22,308 nucleotides of DNA. Origin: Chara braunii (Eukaryota; Streptophyta; Charophyceae; Charales; Characeae). This document shows positions 18,208 through 22,308 of this stretch, one piece after another; positions within the stretch are counted from its first letter, which is position 1, and every line of letters starts with the position of its first letter. The stretch is from positions 2,806,444 through 2,828,751 of the forward strand of contig BFEA01000148.1 in assembly GCA_003427395.1 (NCBI GenBank), given 5' to 3'. The notes below the pieces were generated by a model. The model saw nothing but the letters and a program-made list of their open reading frames with translations. It was not told the DNA's origin and searched no databases. The position numbers and the translations under genes are program-made.

Positions 18208-18430
18208 GAGGGAAGGGACCTCTCTGAGATCAGCATTTCAATATTTCCTTGGGACAAACGGGACGTCTCTTGGAAAAGAAAATTCCCAGCTGAGAGAAGG
18301 GACCTCTTTGGGGTCAGCACTAAGCATCCTTCTTGAGACTGAAGGGAGGTCCCCTGTAAGGGTTTGGTGCTGGTTATCATGTTGCTGTTCAGTGCCTTCT
18401 TGAGACTGACGGGACGTCTCTTGAGAAATG
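18208..18430. repeat. Degenerate tandem repeats in probable LTR
   Basis: GAG(G/A)GAAGGGACCTCT occurs at 18208 and 18292 (84 bp apart), each followed by a (G/A)TCAGCA phrase. CCTTCTTGAGACTGAxGGGA occurs at about 18329 and 18395 (66 bp apart). The units mix GGGACCTCT, GGGAGGTCCC and GGGACGTCTC, all near-palindromic around a GGGA(C/G) start. Confidence 0.65.
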
Positions 18431-19057
18431 TTTGTCCTGTTATGGGGCATGGGTAGTCTGCTTGTGGGTTATGATATGCATGCCTGATTGTCTGTGCCTA
18501 GGGTTTTCTTCTCTAACCTGAGGATGCATTGATTGTCAGGGCCAGCCAGAGCCTTACCGCAGTAGGTTGCAATCTGGTGGGGTCAACAGATCCCCAACGC
18601 GAGTGTCGAATTCTGTAGTCGGCTGAGGCTAAGACTCCGGGAGCCTGGCCTATGAGGTCGAAAGGGGTCAGCTGGAACTTTACCGCAGTTAGAGGATGCA
18701 ATCCAGTGAGGTTCGCCAGAGCCTGGAACTGTGGTTAGACCGGGTCCCACGTTGAAAAATTTGGGCGGGGCAGCCAGCGCTCTTGGCCAAAAACTGGTGG
18801 GTGAGTCGGTCCCCGACCGCAGTGGTCAAATCCGGGTTCGGGACAATTTGACTGACGGGACGTCTACTGTCATAGGGTGACCAGACCCGTTATAGTCTGG
18901 TTGTCCTGGCGAGAATGTCAAAGGGATGTCATACTCGAGTAGTGGGTATGCTTGGTCCTGATCTGGAGGCAGGTCAAAGGGACTGTCAAGACAAATGGTC
19001 TTACTAATCCTGGCCAGAGGCGGGCAAAATGAGGTATGTCAGACTGACGGGACGTCT
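18404..19057. promoter_or_regulatory. Repeated 16-mer GACTGACGGGACGTCT (GACGTC core)
   Basis: Exact 16-base copies lie at 18404-18419, 18850-18865 and 19042-19057, with a related AAACGGGACGTCTC at 18256-18269. GACGTC is a palindrome and a known core for plant bZIP factors (C-box). All sit upstream of the AATAAA, where LTR enhancers lie. Binding is inference. Confidence 0.5.
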
Positions 19058-19278
19058 GTCATTCCTGGCCAGTGGTGGACCAAAACCAAGGCAATCAATA
19101 AACTCTTGGGTATGAGGAATCGTTTTTGTTGTGTCTATTATTTTATTATTATTTTACTTTATTCTGGGTTTTATTTTGTTACTTGTTGCTTGGCTGATAA
19201 CTGTCGTGGAACCTGCTTGCTGAGGCATAGTTTGTTGTTTGTGGGACTCGCCGTTTGGCAGGTATACAAAGGCTTATT

Positions 19279-19465
19279 TGAAGTTCCCCAGACCAGGGAA
19301 AAGAAAAAAGGGTTTGGTATTATTTTTCCCTGTCTGAGAAGTTGAGGAGGCGCCTCACTCAAACCAGAGAAAGAAGACTGGGTTTGGCATCCCCTGAGTC
19401 ACTTGAGGAGTTGGAAAAATATCTTATTCAGGCAAGAAAACAGGAAAAGGGTTTGGTACGCCCTA
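19279..19465. repeat. 70-bp tandem repeat at the end of the probable LTR
   Basis: GGGTTTGG(T/C)A recurs at 19310, 19380 and 19449, each preceded by a purine-rich (A)GAAA(A/G)-type stretch and a CAG(A/G)CA-like phrase. The spacing is close to 70 bp. The array ends about 40 bp before the primer-binding site. Confidence 0.65.
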
Positions 19466-19502
19466 TGCCCATTATGGCAGACAGGACAAGTGTCCCAAGC
19501 AT

Positions 19503-19512
19503 TGGTATCAGA
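19503..19512 (+). promoter_or_regulatory. Primer-binding site, initiator-Met tRNA type
   Basis: TGGTATCAGA is the start of the site that many plant LTR retrotransposons use to bind the 3' end of initiator-Met tRNA (usual form TGGTATCAGAGC). Here 10 bases match, then the sequence departs (TTGAC). It lies one base after a CA that can end the LTR. It primes plus-orientation cDNA synthesis, so an element should extend to its right. Confidence 0.6.
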
Positions 19513-19598
19513 TTGACACTGTTTTGATTTTACAGCCAGATGGAAGGTTAAGGTAAACTTTTCCCTGCCTAAAAATTCAGATTGAGAATGGTTTCAGA

Positions 19599-19637
19599 AT
19601 GACAAGAGGTCAGAATCAGCAGCAAGCAAGAAAGTGA
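19599..19637 (+). pseudogene. Gag-start remnant, 12 codons
   Basis: ATG at 19599, 86 bases after the primer-binding site, opens MTRGQNQQQARK and stops at TGA (19635-19637). The place is right for the start of gag, and the Gln-rich look recalls the leader ORF at 12841 (minus). No Gag-like sequence continues on this strand, so the element seems interrupted or decayed within about 150 bases. Confidence 0.35.
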
Positions 19638-19742
19638 AAACATAATCCTTCTTAAATTTTATTTCGTGGCCGGCAAGCGGCCTGGTTCACGAGGAACCTG
19701 TGTCCCCGACCTCAAGGTATTCAAACTCTTAAGCCAGGGACA

Positions 19743-20210
19743 CTATGAAGTGATGCAGGAGTTGGAAGTTTTGAAGAGGATTGTGTGAAGTTTGTTGTTC
19801 TCTCTGAATTTTGTGCTTTCTTTCCTGATGATCCAGTCATACACGCAAGGATCCTTTGCAACGTACGTCAATTGAGCCCTTCCTTCTATGTGTGAAAGAC
19901 CTCTTTGTGTCAGCAGGTTCTCTTCATCCATTAGAGAGTTCTCGATTGAACGGATCAGTTCTAACTTTTTATCATTTGTCATATTCTTTGCAACACCTTG
20001 AAAAAGACTTGCTACAGTTTGTTCTTTCAGGAATTTCTTTTTGGGTTCTGTGATTTCCTCAGAGGGGCAGATTTTCAGACATCTCTCTTCTTCATCGATA
20101 GAGACGTCTATGTAGTCGGACACGTCCTGAGAGGTGTGGTTTAAGTACCAACCTTTCACCATCTCAGTGAGGTGGTCCGTACCTGGAGTCGACAAGTTTT
20201 CAGGTTCCAT
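19743..20210 (-). CDS. Unidentified ORF, 155 residues, hydrophobic upstream extension
   Basis: ATG at 20210 opens an uninterrupted frame with acidic, helical content: WYLNHTSQDVSDYIDVSIDE, KKKFLKEQTVASLFQGV, KKLELIRSIENSLMDEENLL, then EGRAQLTYVAKDPCVYDWII. Upstream in frame, 20211-20288 adds CISPSLLLTALLTFLP and IVSTESTASN, which looks like a signal peptide with a cleavage region, but no ATG precedes it before a TAG (20289-20291). That TAG reads as AG of a possible splice acceptor (TTTTGATTAGTTGTAG). So it may be the last exon of a secreted protein gene, or an element ORF. I recognise no family. It lies antisense in the leader of the right-hand element. Confidence 0.35.
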   Translation of the reverse strand: MEPENLSTPGTDHLTEMVKGWYLNHTSQDVSDYIDVSIDEEERCLKICPSEEITEPKKKFLKEQTVASLFQGVAKNMTNDKKLELIRSIENSLMDEENLLTQRGLSHIEGRAQLTYVAKDPCVYDWIIRKESTKFRENNKLHTILFKTSNSCITS

Positions 20211-20291
20211 GTTGGAGGCTGTACTTTCTGTCGAGACTATAGGCAGAAAGGTTAGTAGTGCAGTGAGGAGTAAGCTGGGAGAGATGCACTA

Positions 20292-20929
20292 CAACTAATC
20301 AAAAGATTATCCTCACGAGTTGGAGTACAGGAGCAATAATGAATAATCTTATTGGGTAATTAAATAAAAGAATCAGTTAGACCGGTTAGTGGTGTGGATA
20401 AGGAATGAATAAACTTATTGCGCGTGCAGGCTAAAGAATCCGATATTCATTGAGCCTGCAAAGGAGATAATCCATAATGGGGATTATCAAAGAATATTAC
20501 CGAGCCTTTGGATTTATTTGTCCATTCACGACCAAGCAAAATCCTGCTTATTTGAATAAGTAAATAATTGAATGTTTCCCGGGCCACTAGTAGTAGACTT
20601 AAAGCACCTCGTTAGATTGATGAGATATAATCTTCCAAGCGTCCAAAATTGCTTGTCATGATTGTGACTGAGAGAGTATCTGCAGACGGGGTATGAAGGT
20701 GTTGACTCCGACAGAGGTATGCTGTCAATTATGGTTGCAAGTCGAGAAATCAGACTGTGGTATTAAATAACATAATGTCGAGATAAATTGTAAAAGGAGG
20801 AGGTGGTATGAAAGGATGTGGAGATAGGTTGCAAAAAGCGGTATAGCAGGCTGTGGAGGAAGCAGAGGGCAGGTGTCAAGGGAATGAGAATGAAAAGTGG
20901 GAAGTGATGTAGAAGAATGTTATATCGAG
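20292..20929. other. No gene; two adjacent hairpins
   Basis: AT-rich spacer. TGCAGGCT (20425-20432) pairs perfectly with AGCCTGCA (20453-20460), and GATAATCC (20466-20473) with GGATTATC (20481-20488). AATAAA occurs on the plus strand at about 20408. No ORF of note. Confidence 0.5.
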
Positions 20930-22308
20930 AGCGGACAACAGGTGAGAAGACCATGAGGGGGAAGCAGGGAAGAGGATGGGTGGAGGAGGATGGGTGGACA
21001 ATGAGGGAGGTTACTAGTACGAAAAACCGCGACAAAAGTAGCGAGAATAAAGGCGGGAGGGATAGCGAGAATGAAGGTGAGTGGGGTAGCGGGAGTGCAG
21101 TAACGAGACGGCGAGGGAAGTAGTAGGAGTGAAAACGGGAAGGGTAACGGGAATGAGGGTGGGTGGGGAAGGCTGTCTTATTAAGGTCACTAGCTCGGTG
21201 GACAGCGGGAGAGAACGCGGAGATGAAGGTCGGGGGGGGGGGGGGGGGGAGGAAGGGGGTTACAACACATGCGGGATCGGACACCGAGATAGGAGGGGGG
21301 GGGGGGTGGGATAGTTGGAGTGATCGGGAGAGCAGTCTCGTGGGGATCAAAGGTAAGGTGGCCTGCGGAAGGGATCGGCGGGGGGATGGCGGGTGGAGGG
21401 CGCGAGTGGGGAGGAATAATTAGATTGGTCGGAGGGGCATTTTAGTAGAGGTTAAGGTTGGGAAGGGCAGCGGAAGGGAGCAGCGGGGAGATATCGGGTT
21501 GAGGACGCGAGTGGGAGTGGGGATAGACAACCGGAGAGAGCAATGGGGTGAAGCCGGGAGGAGACGGGATGAGGCTTGCAGGGGCGATTAGTGGGGACGA
21601 GGCGGTAGGATAAAGGGGAAGGAGGGTGGGATGTGTCGGCAAGAGAGGGCCGCGATGGTGAGGGTGAAGGGATGGCGGAAGAGGTCTGATATCGCACTTA
21701 GCGGAAGGGAACGAGGAGAGATTCGCGGAAAGGGGGAGCGGGAAAAATAGAAAAGGGCCGCGAGGGGATCGGGATTAGAACGTTGGAGCGGGGCAGGGTA
21801 ACGAAAAGAATCGGAAGAAAACACCTGCGGGGGCGGGAAGGGGAAAACCACAGGCAGCGATGACAAGGCTGGGGGGCCAGGGGGGGGGGGGGAGGGAATG
21901 TAGGTTCACTAGTAGATGAGGAGTGGAAGGGAGCCCCGGGAGTAGAGGCGGGCAGAACAGCGGAACAGTAGAGCAGTGGAAGCGCGAAGTAGAGGAGCAG
22001 CTGAGTAGCGGAGCAGAGGGACAGCGGAGCGAAGACGGGGGGGGGGAGAGGGCAGAGGGAGATTACAGCAAGAGATTGCGGCGCAAGGGGGCAGTGGGAA
22101 AGGTCGGGGTTTTGGTTCTATCATGGGAGGGGTCGGGGAAATAAAGTGGGGGGTGCAGTAGCAAGACGGCGAGGGAAGTAGCGAGAGTGAAAACGGGAGG
22201 GGTAACGAGAAGGAGGGTGGGTGGGGAAGGCTGTCTTATTGAGGTCACTAGCCCGGTGGACAGCGGGAGAGAAGGCGGAGATGAAGGCCGGGGGGGGGGG
22301 GGGGGGGG
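20930..22308. repeat. G/A-rich satellite, ~1058-bp period, with poly-G runs
   Basis: Nearly all purine on the plus strand. 21095-21249 recurs at 22153-22307 with a constant 1058-bp offset and over 90 percent identity. Shorter sub-repeats are visible (about 105 bp: GGGATCGGCGGGG-GATGGCGGG near 21370 and GGGAGCAGCGGGG-AGATATCGGG near 21475; about 30 bp AGCGAGAATGAAGG near 21040-21080). Runs of G: 18 (21232-21249), 12 (21295-21306), 13 (21880-21892), 19 (22290-22308). A piece of the same family lies at 3149-3342. The Pro-rich minus ORFs here are shadows of the repeat. The window stops inside the last G-run. Confidence 0.85.

Larger units (their letters stand above)
17779..19501 (+). mobile_element. 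Probable long terminal repeat (left edge uncertain)
   Basis: This 1.7 kb non-coding block lies between the end of pol and a primer-binding site, where an LTR is expected. It carries a TATA-like CATAAAAG (18121-18128), AATAAA (19098-19103), T/ATT-rich sequence after it, and ends CA (19500-19501) one base before the primer-binding site. It is dense in internal repeats (listed separately). No second copy is in the window, so LTR status rests on position and signals. If right, it is the 3' LTR of the pol-bearing element and at the same time the 5' LTR of another that starts to its right. Confidence 0.5.

Noticed and set aside
20763-22248. Pro/Ser-rich minus and Gly/Arg-rich plus ORFs
   Set aside because: Purine-strand satellite has few stop codons on either strand; sequences follow the repeat, not a protein family.

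Overview
This window looks like a piece of a large, repeat-rich eukaryotic nuclear genome. I see no rRNA, tRNA, CRISPR array, bacterial operon or recognisable single-copy host gene. Almost everything that can be named is decayed transposable-element DNA: a 5'-truncated LINE, a probable Helitron 3' end, and a large, rearranged Ty3/gypsy-type LTR retrotransposon. They lie among tandem repeats and purine-rich satellite DNA. A primer-binding site like that of initiator-Met tRNA, the Helitron-like end, and the style of the gypsy pol and LINE proteins fit the green (streptophyte) lineage best. A charophyte alga such as Chara is my best guess, at low confidence; a fungus cannot be excluded.

Layout. 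1-653: three head-to-tail copies of a roughly 260-300 bp repeat. 698-733: GC hairpin followed by CTAG/T, a Helitron-like 3' terminus. 734-3148 (minus): the 3' half of a LINE, with RT thumb, linker, a C-terminal zinc finger and a repeat-bearing 3' tail; it is cut just downstream of where the RT catalytic Asp-Asp should be. 3149-3342: a fragment of the satellite that also occupies 20.93-22.31 kb. 3.35-8.3 kb: mostly non-coding, with purine tracts, an (ATT)n stretch, seven CRE-like (GACGTCAAC-type) motifs and a 22-bp tandem repeat.

8.3-17.8 kb: the gypsy-like complex. A plus-strand ORF at 8337-8600 converges on a minus-strand series which, read in its own direction, holds a Gln-rich leader ORF, four copies of an unfamiliar ~120-residue domain (here 'D'), two copies of a second unfamiliar domain ('E'; the plus ORF at 8337 is a third), and a Gag core ending at 8626. 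From 14081 the plus strand carries the matching kind of pol: pre-RT linker (with a 371-bp duplication), RT, RNase H, integrase and GPY/F domain, ending at 17778. Gag and pol therefore point away from each other. Flipping roughly 8.6-14.08 kb would restore gag-to-pol order, so an internal inversion is the simplest reading.

17.8-19.5 kb: a probable LTR with repeated GACGGGACGTCT motifs and an AATAAA. It is followed at 19503-19512 by the primer-binding site and a tiny Gln-rich gag-like ORF, which suggests a second element begins there. 19743-20210 (minus): an unidentified 155-residue ORF with a hydrophobic upstream extension. 20.93-22.31 kb: G/A-rich satellite with a ~1058-bp period and long poly-G runs; the window ends inside one.

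The best candidate for something undescribed is the D/E domain family: at least four D and three E copies tied to a gypsy Gag.
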